NCBI GenBank assembly: GCA_014607495.2
Contig: CP053167.1
Location: forward strand, 7,378,001 to 7,442,000
From: Carposina sasakii
Taxonomy: Eukaryota; Arthropoda; Insecta; Lepidoptera; Carposinidae
Direction of reading: 5' to 3'
Length of the DNA stretch: 64,000 nt
Of the stretch, positions 31,441 through 42,240 are shown one piece after another. Positions within the stretch are counted from its first letter, which is position 1. Each line of letters begins with the position of its first letter. A program made the position numbers and the translations under genes. The notes beneath the pieces were generated by a model. It made no database searches and had not been told where the DNA came from. It worked only from the letters and a program-made list of their open reading frames with translations.

Positions 31441-31469
31441 AATCTTCTTGAAATATTACATACATAGGT

Positions 31470-31740
31470 ATATAAGGTCTATCCAAAATTAGAGATTATC
31501 TTTTGACACGAAACTAGGTAGCTGAGAAATAACTTTCACTATGGGACCAACTCCGAAATATTGAAAAAAACATCAGCTGTTCCATACAATCTCGAATAAT
31601 TACTGCATTTTTCTGCTTACTGCATCTTTATGCTGATATTTTTCAATATTTCGGAGTTGGTCCCATAGTGAAAGTTGTTTCTTTTTACCTACCTAGTTTC
31701 GTGTCAAAAGATAATCACTAATTTTAAATAGACCTTATAT
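31470..31740. mobile_element. 271-bp foldback MITE with arms of about 105 bp
   Basis: The left arm ATATAAGGTCTATCCAAAAT and following (GGGACCAACTCCGAAATATT) is mirrored on the right (AATATTTCGGAGTTGGTCCC to TAGACCTTATAT). The loop is about 60 bp. The flanks are compatible with a TA duplication. No coding content. Confidence 0.75.
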
Positions 31741-31779
31741 AGTTGGGGACACGGAGAAGGTCATCGGCTATATTCTACT

Positions 31780-32105
31780 TATGATGATGATCTTCGACCG
31801 TATTTCGGCCAAGGCGACCAATCTCTACGGAGATTGGCCAGGTACGCAGGAGATATTATAGTGCACAAATGTGTGCGCAAAAACACAAAGATACACTCTC
31901 TATTCCGTTACTCTCATAGTCCGATGGGACGGAAAGCCGACACGACCGGAGAGAGATCAGGCGCAGGACCAACTGTTTTACGTGCTTTCCGAGGCACGAG
32001 CTATGTGACAATTTTACAACATTAAAATCTGTACATGAATAAATTCATTGGTACAGGCCCGTGACTGGGAACGAACTTACGCCTCCAAAAAGGACAAGCT
32101 TGACG
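31780..32105 (-). repeat. SINE family G copy 2, head degraded
   Basis: The plus-strand view starts with the GATGATGATC tail, then CTACGGAGATTGGCCAGGTA, the AGCCGACACGACCGG block, TTCCGAGGCACGAGC, TACATGAATAAATTCATTGG and GGAACGAACTTACGCCTCC. Beyond that the tRNA-like part no longer matches copy 3. Confidence 0.7.
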
Positions 32106-33144
32106 ATCTAATAGCTAATGTATTCTAATAAAGTTCTGCATCATCGTACGTCAAATTACATTTCTAAATGAAATTCCATTTACTGTTGATCAAATCTTGT
32201 AGTTTAAAAATTGTATATCTTAAAAAAAAACACTTAACTCTCAAGGATATAACATCAAGCAGTAAAAAGAGCTTTATAAATGAAATATATTCAGTAAATC
32301 TAAACCACAATCCCCATTTGTTATTCTAATCTACTTTTCTAAAGATACGAGTATCAGAATTTTCTCACTGCCAGAGAAAGCCCCCCCGTTCAAGGTCAAG
32401 GGCGGCATTAGAACAAAGGGACGAGGGAAAATGTCCTTACTCCTATCTCGGCAAATAACATTTAGAATCTAGTCGATGAAATCATTGTATAAGAAGATTT
32501 GCAGAACTTTTAGAAAAGTATAAATAAAAATTTGCTAAAGAACGTATATAATGATGATAAACAACTTTCTAATGCATAATTCTCTAGAATTTAACTGAGA
32601 AACTGCGAAATTTGGTAATTTTGTTCACATCAAACTTTTTTCTCTAATGAAGGCCACTTGAGATAGGTTATAAGAGTTTTTTTTTGTAGATCTTTAAATA
32701 CAGAATTTTTTACTCCTTATATAAGAGCCCTATAAAAGTACATACAGTTAAAACATCTACATAAAATTGTCACTAAATACATAATTAAATACGGAGGCTT
32801 TTGTGTGCAAAATCCATGCTCTTACTTTAAGTATAGCAGTGTACATATTAGGCGCTCTAAAAAATTATACTTACTATTCTTTCTATACCATGACGTCGAC
32901 GAAGCTTTGCACGATATACTTCAGAACTACGTTATTATCTTCAAGCAATACAAATACTTTTTGTGAAAATAACAAGATTAAAGGAGGTTCTCAGCCATCA
33001 AACTACATTCAGTGCATGATTGCAACAAGAATTTATTTATTTGTTACACGAGAAAAGATTATTGGTTTCAGAAGAGCTTATTTCTAAAGAGATTACTATT
33101 AGTACCTACACTATGAAAATAGTGATCACAATAACGATTGTCTG
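32106..33144. other. No gene recognised
   Basis: An E-like scrap (AGCTAATGTATTCTAATAAA) follows SINE G at 32112. The rest is AT-rich. A 94-codon frame (32803-33087) has no recognisable domain. Confidence 0.4.
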
Positions 33145-33422
33145 GGGGCAATTCTTGAATTTTTTTTGAGCCGAAACGTAACCACTAACGTTTCGTTAAC
33201 GGTTGTTAACGAAATGCAGTGCAAAGCAATATACCGCTTGAGTTATAAGGTATATTTTAACACGCATCGGTCGCGAGTATGACAGAATAAAAACAAATAT
33301 CTGTATCGTCCTGAAATGTGTCTAATTACGTCTACGTAACGTAATTATTGCTTTGCTCTGAGCGTCTACCACGGTTCCGTTTCGGATTCGATCCAACTCG
33401 AGACTTTTCGAGAATTGGCCCC
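33145..33422 (+). mobile_element. Family N MITE copy 2, uninterrupted
   Basis: GGGGCAATTCTTGAATTTTT to CGAGAATTGGCCCC, 278 bp. It reads straight through ATATACCGCTTGAGTTATAA, the place where A6 sits in copy 1. Confidence 0.8.
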
Positions 33423-33764
33423 TGATAAGTATCAGGCTCTGTGTCCGAAAAACGGCGGTAGGCTAATGCTATACCATGTGGCTATAACCATAACGGGATA
33501 CTTATCAGGTTTCATAAATTACTATTATCCTGTTATCTTTCATGTAAATCATAAAGCATCAATAAATATTTAAGTGAGTATTCTTCGTGACAATCTATTC
33601 ATTTTGCATAAGTAATGAAAAGTTTTGTTTACATTGTATCAAAGATGATTAGGTACTTATTGTAGAGTTTATCTTAATAAAAATCTATAACTATCCATAA
33701 ATATCGTTGTTTAAAATGTTAAATGAATCGCTTCTCCAACTCAATTTCTATAGCATCTGTCAAT
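33423..33764. other. No gene recognised; a local GATAAGTATCAGG inverted pair
   Basis: TGATAAGTATCAGG lies just after N2 (33423) and GGGATACTTATCAGG at about 33496, about 60 bp apart. Confidence 0.4.
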
Positions 33765-34178
33765 GCCTAGGGCAGGGGTGGGCAAACTTTTTTCATCGCA
33801 GGCCGTTAAATTAAAAAAAAATTTGTCGCGGGCCAGAAAATTAAAAAAAATATTGCCGCGGGCCGGTTAATTAAAAACACTTGGGGCAAGGCTACTAAGC
33901 GTAAAGTTTAAAAACATTTTTTTTAGAAACTTAAATGATTTTATTTTATTTTTATACTTTTTCACATAAAAAAATTGTCACCTTAGCAGTATTGTGATAA
34001 AAAATACGAGATTTAAATGTTTTAAGTGTAGATAAAATATTTTAAGGGCTAAAAATATAATACAATTTGAATTTTTGATATTAAATTTTTTCTGAAAAAC
34101 GTTCGGCGGGCCGGATTAAAACCTCATACGGGCCGGATCCGGCCCGCGGGCCGTAGTTTGCCCATCCCTGGCCTAGGG
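33765..34178. mobile_element. hAT-type non-autonomous element, 398 bp, perfect 8-bp duplication
   Basis: GCCTAGGG occurs at 33765-33772 and 34171-34178. The element runs from CAGGGGTGGGCAAACTTTTT to CGTAGTTTGCCCATCCCTG. These ends and the GCGGGCC-rich subterminal words (TTGTCGCGGGCCAG, CGGGCCGGATCCGGCCCGCG) are known from hAT (Charlie-type) non-autonomous elements in many animals. The interior is A/T-rich and non-coding. Confidence 0.9.
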
Positions 34179-35289
34179 CATTCTAAGTACGTAGCTAGGG
34201 TAAGCACACATACAGAGGTTGAGTTGCGGAAACCAGCATGTTCATCACTATCACTAGGAAAAGCACTTTCATTATTTATTAATGCGATGATTCCAGATAA
34301 TCACCCATCCATATACTGTCAATTATAAAGGTTGCTTAGCCTGTACGTGCAATTAACGTATGGTCACATAACCTATTAAAGTCCAGATTCAAATAATTTG
34401 CATAAATATGCAGACTTACTTTAGCAGTTCTTTTTGAGGCGATCATTTATACAATATAACTGAATTATCTAGAAAGAAAGTACAGCAAAGTGCAAGTGCA
34501 TATTCTGAGGTTGGCTTAGCGCCAGTCACGAGCTCGATTCTCACGTGGGACATGACGGATTATGTATGCACTTGACTTATTTATTCATTCTCAAAAAGTT
34601 CTCTCCACTGCTCGATATATCGAGGTGATTGAAGATGTATAAAATTAATCTAGCTGATGATGATGAGTTAGTACCGCTGACCCTGATCTTTTCCATCTGA
34701 TCTCGCTATTGTAGTATCTCCTTTCTGACCCTTCAATTCTGGCTAACCATGGAGAAGGTATAAAAGAGGAGGTGGGACTATGAACTGAGTCGTGTGGCAA
34801 TCGTGAGGCCTTGACGTCATGATAGGGACGGAGCTTCAGGGCCAGTGTGTGTAACGCAGTAACTGTAACCACACGCTTATGCAAGTAATTTCACTAGTCA
34901 CTACAAGGTAGTTTCTATGTAAATGGGCAGGGCTACAGTGTTAGGATGCTCCCCTCGTCCTATACTTCACCCCCGCTCAGCGGCACACTATTTTTGTATG
35001 AAAATATACTTAGCCGCTGCTCCTCTTTTATTTCTTCTCCATGTGGCTAACCCATTTTGGAAATACAACATGTATATGAAAATTAATGTCTAGTTAGAGA
35101 TATGTCGAGGTACATGAAAGTCGAGCTTCATGCTAACACCTGTACCTATATTTTAAAGTCATATTTCAAGTAAATTTATTCCGTAGTAGACTTGCACTTA
35201 GCGGGATTGCGGCCAACCTGCAGACGCCGCCTTTTCACGGAAAAATAACAAGCTAACCCGGAATTTATTGAATATACCCAGATTTTATG
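34179..35289. other. No gene recognised; strong TATA-like word at 34759
   Basis: GGTATAAAAGAGG at 34757-34769 is a good TATA match, but no initiator is clear 25-35 bp downstream and no coding exon follows. A 79-codon minus-strand frame (34645-34884) covers it; I recall similar frames in lepidopteran repeats and do not call it. Confidence 0.4.
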
Positions 35290-35306
35290 GAAATCTATAT
35301 CTATAT

Positions 35307-36131
35307 GTCGTGGCCATATCGTAGAATTGATCATTTCATGAAATGGTCGAGCATTTCATGAAATGGTCGCATTTCATGAAAAGTTCAACTGTCTATTGGC
35401 CACATCATGATATGGTTTGGGCAGATCGATGATTAAAAATCGTTTCTCGATATGGGCAACTAAACGCCCGATCATTTCATGAAGTGGTCAAGATTATTGA
35501 TCATATCGTAAAATAGTTACACGAATCACCGGTAGAGGCGCTGCGCGCGTTTTATTTATGTGTGAAGATGGCGGATTTTTCTTTTTAGGTTATAAAACAA
35601 ATTAAAGAGAGTAGGGTGACTATGCAGAAGAAGTTCACGGATAGTGTGTTATATTGTATAATGTATATTAGACTTAATGGTGGTTTATAATAATATTGTT
35701 AAACAAAAACCTTAGATTACGATAGGTTAGGTTAGGTTAGGTTAGGTTAGACTATGACAAATGACGCACGAGCCGAGCGAGCGGAGCGAGCGTGCCCAGG
35801 CAGCGTCCGGCGATGTGCCAGATGCGAATCGCTTTTGTAAAGTCTTTTATGTTTTTAAATATTATATTGTGAAAATATCACATAAATAATAGCAAAAAAA
35901 ATCATACCATCATACCTTATGGTATACTTATATATGGTGTAAGCTCTTACCACATTCGGATTTTATGGACACCCTGTTAATACGATTTGGCCAAACGTGG
36001 ATGACAAAATCGTGAAATGTAGACGATTTAACGATCTGGTCAAATTGAATTGGCCACTTCATGAAATGCGACCACTTCATGAAATGCTCGACCATTTCAT
36101 GAAATGATCAATTTAACAATATGGCCACGAC
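35307..36131. mobile_element. 825-bp element with long terminal inverted repeats of palindromes
   Basis: Ends GTCGTGGCCATATCG and TATGGCCACGAC begin inverted repeats of about 80 bp. Each repeat holds several ATTTCATGAAAT palindromes in the setting GACCATTTCATGAAATGRTC. More diverged palindromes follow on the left side to about 35500. The middle carries a GC-rich patch and a TTAGG tract. No reading frame of note. Class unknown; the long TIRs recall Mutator-like elements, but I cannot find a 9-bp duplication. Confidence 0.7.
35723..35750 (-). repeat. Short (TTAGG)n telomere-like tract
   Basis: TAGGTTAGGTTAGGTTAGG continuing to TTAG, about five and a half units, on the plus strand. TTAGG is the usual insect telomere unit. 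Confidence 0.8.
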
Positions 36132-36365
36132 ATATACATATAATAAAATTGTAACGGATCGATGTTTGTGCACGCTAATCTCAGAAACGGCTGGACCGAT
36201 TTCGATGCAGTTTTCAGGAATATATTCTGACAGGTCCCACTTAACATATAGGCTACTTTTTATCCCGGGGAAATGTTTTTATCCCGGATAATTTCGACAT
36301 TTTGTAGTTTCTGCAGTCCACGCGGACGTAGCCCGGAGCTAACAGAGCACCGGGCGTCCACTAGT

Positions 36366-36593
36366 AAGTAAATAAGATTGTTATTATAGTGAAATATTTA
36401 TTAATGTCAGTATAGTTTTGAGCTTAAAAACTTTTTTAAATATTATGGACTTGCACGATTAGCCTGCTGAAAGAAATTTCTCAAGTAATAAGCCCTTTAG
36501 AATATTTTTTTTGGTAATTACTGTCATTTGTAAATTTTATTTACTGTATACAATACAAAATAAAGGGATAAATAAACATACATCCATATAATA
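36366..36593. other. No feature recognised
   Basis: AT-rich spacer. Confidence 0.3.
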
Positions 36594-36703
36594 CGAGTAC
36601 AAGGCTAAGTTCCCAAAATGGGGAAGTCGGTACTGCAGGACCACGAAAGAGATCTTAGGTACCTACAGCTAAGTTTAGCATAAAAGAGTAGTAAAATATC
36701 ATG
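36594..36703 (-). repeat. Repeat E fragment
   Basis: AAGTTCCCAAAATGGGGAAG, TCGGTACTGCAGGACCAC, AGAGATCTTAGG and CTAAGTTTAGCATAA; ends there. Confidence 0.55.
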
Positions 36704-37107
36704 TACATACATAGAAGGCAAGTATTATAAAAAAAACTATGCTTTTCACAGTTTTCCAGTTATACGAAATTGAAATTTGCAATAGTTTTTCCCCTTTCTA
36801 GTTTTTCTTTTACAATTTAAATGTCAATTGATAGAGCAAGAAAGAGAGTGGAGAACGGAAAGGCGTTTTACAAAAAGCTGTTTAAGAAAATCAAGCGGAA
36901 AAGTTTCAGCATATTTTGCTCTGAAGCTGAAAGTTTTTTTTGCTAAATAAGTACGTTCTTCCTGATAGGTATTGAATGTTCTAATATAAAAATGACGTTC
37001 AATAGTTTATTTTATCGGGAAAAAGGCACCACAGTGTTAAGGCGAATAATATCTGTTTCAGATTTATTATAATAGGTTTATGTTTTCTGGTTTATTACTT
37101 GTATTCC
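36704..37107. other. No gene recognised
   Basis: AT-rich, unique within the window. Confidence 0.35.
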
Positions 37108-37333
37108 AAACACACATATAAACACGGTTGTGTGCCCAAAATTGGGTTGACAGAAGTGTAAGGTGGTGAAGGAGATCCTATAGCTAAGTTTAGCATGACG
37201 GATTTGGATGTAAAAGATTTGTGACAAGTTGCAAGCCTGAGAGAACGCCTCCGAGTTCCTTAGTCGACTCATACGATATGCGCGGGAGGAGATGCAGGTG
37301 TTCTATTGAAGCACCGCATCTGCACAGGACTTA
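37108..37333 (-). repeat. Repeat E copy 7, near complete but diverged
   Basis: GTGCCCAAAATTGGGTTGAC, AGGAGATCCTATAGCTAAGT, GAGTTCCTTAGTCGACTC, GGAGGAGATGCAGGTG and GAAGCACCGCATCTGCACAG. Confidence 0.6.
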
Positions 37334-37544
37334 CCAGTTTGACCAGATATCTGTGTCCTTTTTTCATCAGAAATAGGTACTCAAATTTTTGTAACGTTTG
37401 GAAAAGTTACTTAGGGCTGTTTTTTTCATACGTCAAATAGCCTGTTTGAAGAATTAAATAATGCTGTATCAACATGATCAAGTTTTAGATATATACATCA
37501 TCAAATTTATTCTTCTGATAAGCCGTTTGTAAAAATCAGGCCTT

Positions 37545-37584
37545 AGAAGAATAAGATAACTTATTCCTTATATCTTATTCTTCT
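37545..37584. repeat. 14-bp perfect hairpin
   Basis: AGAAGAATAAGATA (37545-37558) pairs with TATCTTATTCTTCT (37571-37584). It lies 20 bp upstream of the LINE remnant. Confidence 0.7.
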
Positions 37585-37603
37585 TTGACTAAGTTAGGAC
37601 ATA

Positions 37604-37750
37604 ACCAAACGTTATGCTAACTCGTTTGTAATGCGAACGGCTAAGGAGTGGAATGCACTTCCTGCCGATGTATTTCCCGAGCACTACAACATTGGTCTCT
37701 TCAAAGCTAGGTTGAATAGGCACTTTTTAGGCAAACATGTACCACCCTAG
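37604..37750 (+). pseudogene. Non-LTR retrotransposon ORF, last 48 codons
   Basis: An open frame closed by TAG at 37748-37750 reads TKRYANSFVMRTAKEWNALP, then ADVFPEHYNIGLF and KARLNRHFLGKHV. The pattern (aromatic, R, hydrophobic, EWNALP, then a short helix with LFK-R-N-F) is one I know from C-termini of insect Jockey/CR1-like LINE polymerases. The frame is open only from about 37604; upstream codons contain stops. Clean codons suggest a fairly young 5'-truncated copy. Confidence 0.8.
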
Positions 37751-38331
37751 GCCGCTTGCTTAATATCAGGCATAATGGCGATCAAATGTTTGCCTAGCTA
37801 ATTGTAAAAAGAAAAAAAGTCCTCTTAACCGTTCTCTCTACAGTTTTCCAAAATCTGAGCTTTTGACGTGGGGCTATTCATGTTTTTCTTACAATAGACA
37901 AAATTACAGCACTATCTCATGGCACGATAACAATCCATGTCATAAAGGTCAATACACACCGTATCGGCAGGTATCGGTGGGGGCGGGCTATTGTATATCA
38001 GGCTTAACGCAGGGCTTATCGTGTGTTTGATACACACGGTTGTGTACGATCGGAATTGTAGTTAATATATTAGTGTAGTGTTTGTTGTAGAAATATGTTA
38101 CTCTAAAACTTTTACTTTTGAAGTTGTTAAAAAGAATAATGTCATTTTATTATCAAACAAAGCTAACTAATAGTTATATATCTCAACACCACAAACAAAT
38201 TTTACTTAGCAACTATAAAATACTTCTCGTCTATTCGAGCAAGAGATACTTTACCATGTACTAAACAACTTGTATAACTTATGTTCCACAAATAAAAGTA
38301 GGTAATATACTATTATGTATTGTTTAGTAGG
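37751..38331. other. LINE 3' untranslated remnant, then no recognised feature
   Basis: The first 80 bp (GCCGCTTGCTTAATATCAGG onwards) probably belong to the LINE. The rest is unmatched. A GC-richer piece (ATCGGTGGGGGCGGGCTATT, 37973) stands out slightly. Confidence 0.4.
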
Positions 38332-38463
38332 TAGAGTCGACCAAGGAACACGGCCATTCTCTCAGGCGATAAGCTAATAAGCAACTTATCACTGATCATT
38401 AATATTTACGCCCTTATGATTTTGCAGTTCTGGCTACCCCAGAACAAAGTCGTCTGTATGTAT
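38332..38463 (+). repeat. Repeat E copy 8, truncated
   Basis: GAGTCGACCAAGGAACACGG, TTCTCTCAGGCGATAAGCTA, TGATTTTGCAGTTCTGGCTA, CCCCAGAACAAAG, then TATGTATGTA. Confidence 0.65.
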
Positions 38464-39747
38464 GTAGTATGTATGTAAGTAAGTATTTTATTACAATAGC
38501 TAGACCTTAACTAATTCAATTCTATTTAGATGGTTCTAGAAAAAAAAATGCAATATCACGATCACAAGTATTCTCCAAGACCGTGTGTACGCTATCGCGG
38601 TTTATGTAACGTTTGTTAAGCTATGTTATGAGCGAGGGTGTAAGTTGCATAATGCCCGTGTTACATATGCTTATCTATGATATAGACCATTATCTATTAT
38701 TATAATACCTACATAGCTTAGGTATAGAATAACTAATCAATATTTAATGCTTTAATGTAAACTCTAACTGATGGGCTAACTCATTGATAAACTACAGCTG
38801 AAACTACGGGGTTGTAGAAAGAACGATTAATATTATCAAACAATGTATGTATCTAGTATTCCTTGAAGAACATAGGGGACGTAAGGCAGCACAAAAACGA
38901 AATTTTAAAGTTATCACGACCCGTGTCGTGTACTGGTCAAGTCACAAATATAGGTAATCATGAAATTTTAAAGTAATTTCCGCGGGAATTTCACGAAATC
39001 CTTTCTTATCGGATGCATATACTCTTATTCTTTATTGTACATACACAAAAAATACAACTTACAAGATAAAAGAAGAGATGCATGTACAATGGCAAGCTTA
39101 TCTCTACAAGATATCTCTTCCAGCAAGCTAAGCAAGTAAAGAAAAATTACTAACAAACACAGGGTAACATGTGCAATGAAATTAATTCTACGAGACTAAC
39201 AAAATTATAAAATAAGGAGAGAAACAAATGACATCATAGTCAAAGATTGGACAGGTAGTGATCCTTCAGCTATACTCGTATCATAAAGAATACACCCTCC
39301 AAATTTCAGGACTCTGATCAGCGGTGTAGGCTGTGCGTTGATTCGCGAGTCAGTCACTCACGACAAAGCATTTTATATGTAGAGACAGATGTGAGGTAGT
39401 CATATAATTGGTGCGGCATTACCTAATTTATAAATTCCATTAGTGTCATCGGTTTTACGCCGGTATACCCATTTTCCATTAACAATGAAATTTTCAATTT
39501 TGCAATTTCAATAATCCTTTGATATTACGTAATCGGTTTGTAAATTCGACGCCTGAATTAAGGTAAACGGTACACGATTATTATAAAGTAGCCTACCTTT
39601 GTGATGAAGGTAGTACATCACTACTGAGTAGCCTATGTGATGTAGGTATAGTTCCATTTGTACTACACTACTGATCGCTCGGTTGTTAGGACCATAGAGT
39701 AATAAGATGGTCATAGAGTGCTAATGTCACACTAACTGTCTCGATGC
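38464..39747. other. No gene recognised; repeat pair member at 39020-39135
   Basis: 39020-39135 matches 10030-10140. GTAGCCTA, CTACCTTTGTGATG and TGATGTAGG words at 39590-39650 form a local imperfect hairpin. Confidence 0.4.
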
Positions 39748-39898
39748 ACTATTAGACTTTTCGATGCCTCATAAGTCCAGTCCTTGATACTAAGATTGCA
39801 TAACTGTACGTTACTATACATTAGTAATGTAGTACATTACTGTAATGCAATCTAAGTGTCAAGGACTGGACTTGTGAGGCTCCGAAAAGTCTAACAGT
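39748..39898. mobile_element. 151-bp foldback MITE
   Basis: Arms of about 52 bp: ACTATTAGACTTTTCGATGC, CTCATAAGTCCAGTCCTTGA and AAGATTGCAT on the left; ATGCAATCTAAGTGTCAAGG, ACTGGACTTGTGAGGC and CGAAAAGTCTAACAGT on the right. The middle is made of GTACATTACTGTAATG-type words. Target duplication not clear. Confidence 0.65.
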
Positions 39899-39985
39899 AG
39901 GACCCAAAGTCCCAAAATGGGCTACTCCATGCATACAAAATGAGGATAATAAAGGAGATCCTTCGGTCAAGCGGGAAGAGATGTA
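39899..39985 (-). repeat. Repeat E fragment
   Basis: AAAGTCCCAAAATGGGCTAC and GATAATAAAGGAGATCCTTC match the E 3' half. Confidence 0.5.
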
Positions 39986-40547
39986 AATATTTTAAATACT
40001 ACTTTTGAAATGTCCCAGTGTCCCACTGGGTCCATGGGAATTTGTAGAAGACTCCACAAAAATGTAGTAATACGAGCATGAGAATGCAGGTTTTTTCGCG
40101 CAAAAAAATTGTATTGCCATACAATGAGACAATGCTGCCAGCATTCTGGGCACCCTCCCGGTATAAGGCAACTTTGTATATTTGATTTTGTTTAGGGTTA
40201 ATACATAGTTAGATTAGCGTTAAATATTATGCATGTTAAATTTGAAAAGATAAAAATAATTACATACTGAATAAAATAAAATTTACTACAGCAAGTTAAT
40301 GAATAAAAAGTCGGACGAAAAATATAATCCATTTCAATGTCCCGGCAACCGTGTACACGTACCATTATCACGTTAAAACTTTAACGTATTTCTACCTCGG
40401 GAATTAAATGTACGTAAATTAGTTTGTTCCCGATTAAATTGATAGTTTAAATGACTTAACATTTATAATTGGCCCGTTTTGTGTGGAATTTTACATCATT
40501 TCTCGGTTTAAGTAATTGAATGATGACTGATCTATTGTGCTTATTTA
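39986..40547. other. No gene recognised
   Basis: AT-rich and unique. Confidence 0.35.
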
Positions 40548-40793
40548 TCATCATCAGCCTATTGCAGTCCACTGCTGGACGTATGCCTCCCCCAGGGTAC
40601 GCCACAAGACTACCATGGGGGGTATTTGCCCATAGTCACCACGCTGGGCAGGCGGGTTGGTGACCGCAGTTTGTATTTTGAACTATGTTGTCAACGGGAG
40701 GCGCTGCTGCCCACCTTCCGGAAACCCTTAATCGCCTCGTACGATGGCGATGGCCAGACATGGGGTGATACGAATTCTACTCTGCCGGCATCA
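40548..40793 (+). repeat. Family I copy 4, full length
   Basis: ATCATCATCAGCCTATTGCA to TACTCTGCCGGCATCATT, with GCCACAAGACTACCATGG, AGTCACCACGCTGGGCAGGC, GAACTATGTTGTCAACGGG, and AAACCCTTAATCGCCTCGTA in between. The best reference for this family; on the minus strand the last codons read GEAYVQQW-like, then the ATGATGAT tail. Confidence 0.75.
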
Positions 40794-41225
40794 TTTATGT
40801 GAAACTAGCTGGTAGCCGCTACTTCGTACGTACGCGCGGTACACCCTTACCAATGGCAGTTTGAGTTTTGGTGAACGCGCGATAATGAAGGTTTCTTATG
40901 TTCGATGACGAACTTCTATCGACTTTATCGATATACATAATAATATAATGTTACTTTTTCTAAGTCCCCAGAACTGGGGCATGACTAAAAAATTGCAGCT
41001 TTATTTACTGTAGGTAAATATCGTGAGAGTGGACTAAGGAACCCTGATATGCTAAGCATTATCTATCTATCTATCTATCTAGGATGTGACTCCTAGACAC
41101 CCCATGTTGGGAAAATCCTTAAGTAAATGTTTTTTTTTATCACAGACAAATGAACCAATTGTGTAGAAGAGATTAGTCTGTAGGTTGCATATAATTCACC
41201 TTTGTATAAAATATTATGTTATAAC
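40794..41225. other. No gene recognised; decayed E fragment and (ATCT)n
   Basis: CCCCAGAACTGGGGCATGAC at 40966 and GAGAGTGGACTAAGGAACCC at 41024 are E-like. (ATCT)n at 41059-41080. Confidence 0.4.
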
Positions 41226-41562
41226 TAGTGGACGCTCGCGACTCCATTCGCGTGGACTAGAGAAAAAACAAAATGTCGAAATGATCCGGGATAAAAACAT
41301 TTTCCCTGGATAAAAAGTAGCCTATATGTTACGTGGGATCTGTCACAATATATTCCTGAAAACTACATTGAAATCGGTTCAGCCGTTTCTGAGATTCGCG
41401 TACACAAATGCACAGACATACCGACAAACAGTCAAAATTTCCAAAAATCATTCTTTTGGGTACTATTGCGTTGATAAGATCTCCTGTAATATTTTTTCCC
41501 ATATATCTTCCATGTATAGACAGCGATCCGTTACATTTTTATTATATTTATAGATAGATAGA
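41226..41562 (+). repeat. Family L copy 7, long form
   Basis: Head ACTAGTGGACGCTCGCGACT, ATGATCCGGGATAAAAACAT, AAGTAGCCTATATGTTACGT, GAAATCGGTTCAGCCGTTTC, GATCTCCTGTAATATTTTTT, AGCGATCCGTTACATTTTTA, end TATAGATAGATAG. A 75-codon open frame inside is not conserved in the copy at 47019. Confidence 0.7.
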
Positions 41563-42240
41563 ATATAAGAAGATAAATAAAGAATTTTCTATCATCTACA
41601 CAAAAAAGACAAAATACCTTTATCAAATCATCTATAATTCTTTCTTGAACTTGAACAAATTCGGAATACGTATAAATTCGTTGCTCATTGTTAATAGTTA
41701 CACCATTAAAAGTTTCTCGGAATTCATTATTTGGAATTCCGATTTTCCTTTGCCTTTTCGTCCTTTAGTTTCCTTTTATATTGTTTCAGATTCTTTGTAG
41801 GCGTCGAATCGAGTTCAAAGCGATTGTTGTGAATCGATTGAGTTTACTATTCGCCTTTGAACGCGTTTTTCTCGGTTTTTTGCACCCATTTAGGTTTTTT
41901 ACGAGTACGCTATAGTATTTCGTTCACACATTATGTAGGTACAGGTTACCAGCCCTCCGCCAATTAACAGGAGCATTAGTACATGTAACATTTCTTGGAA
42001 TTTGAAGGTACGTGATTAGGGCAGTTTAGGGGTTTGTTTGCTTTCAAACTGTGTGCATTTGGTATGAAATATCAGGCTATTTGTATATATTTGTTTTAAT
42101 TTTGATAAAGGATTTTTTTTATGTTGGTTTTATGTTTATGTCATTTGTCAACTTTGAAACAGAAAAATGACATTGTCAGATGTCAGATTTTTTTTTAATT
42201 CAAATTATGTCGAGGAATAAGTCGAAAACACATCCCAATC
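41563..42240. other. No gene recognised
   Basis: AT-rich and unique within the window. Confidence 0.35.

Larger units (their letters stand above)
35290..36365 (-). repeat. Family L copy 6, split by the long-TIR element
   Basis: The head is at 36365-36320 (CTAGTGGACGCCCGGTGCTC, with a small duplication of the CCCGGAGC type). The CCGGGATAAAAACATTT block and AAAACTGCATCGAAATCGG follow, to AACGGATC near 36160. The terminal ATCTATAT bases are separated: part on each side of the element at 35307-36131. Confidence 0.6.

Noticed and set aside
34645..34884. 79-codon minus-strand frame opposite a TATA word
   Set aside because: No second exon, no initiator and no domain. I have a general memory of similar frames in lepidopteran repeats, which is not enough for a gene call.
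35300..36140. Mutator-type 9-bp duplication around the long-TIR element
   Set aside because: The 9-bp flanks do not match. The TATAT-rich setting makes any short match ambiguous.
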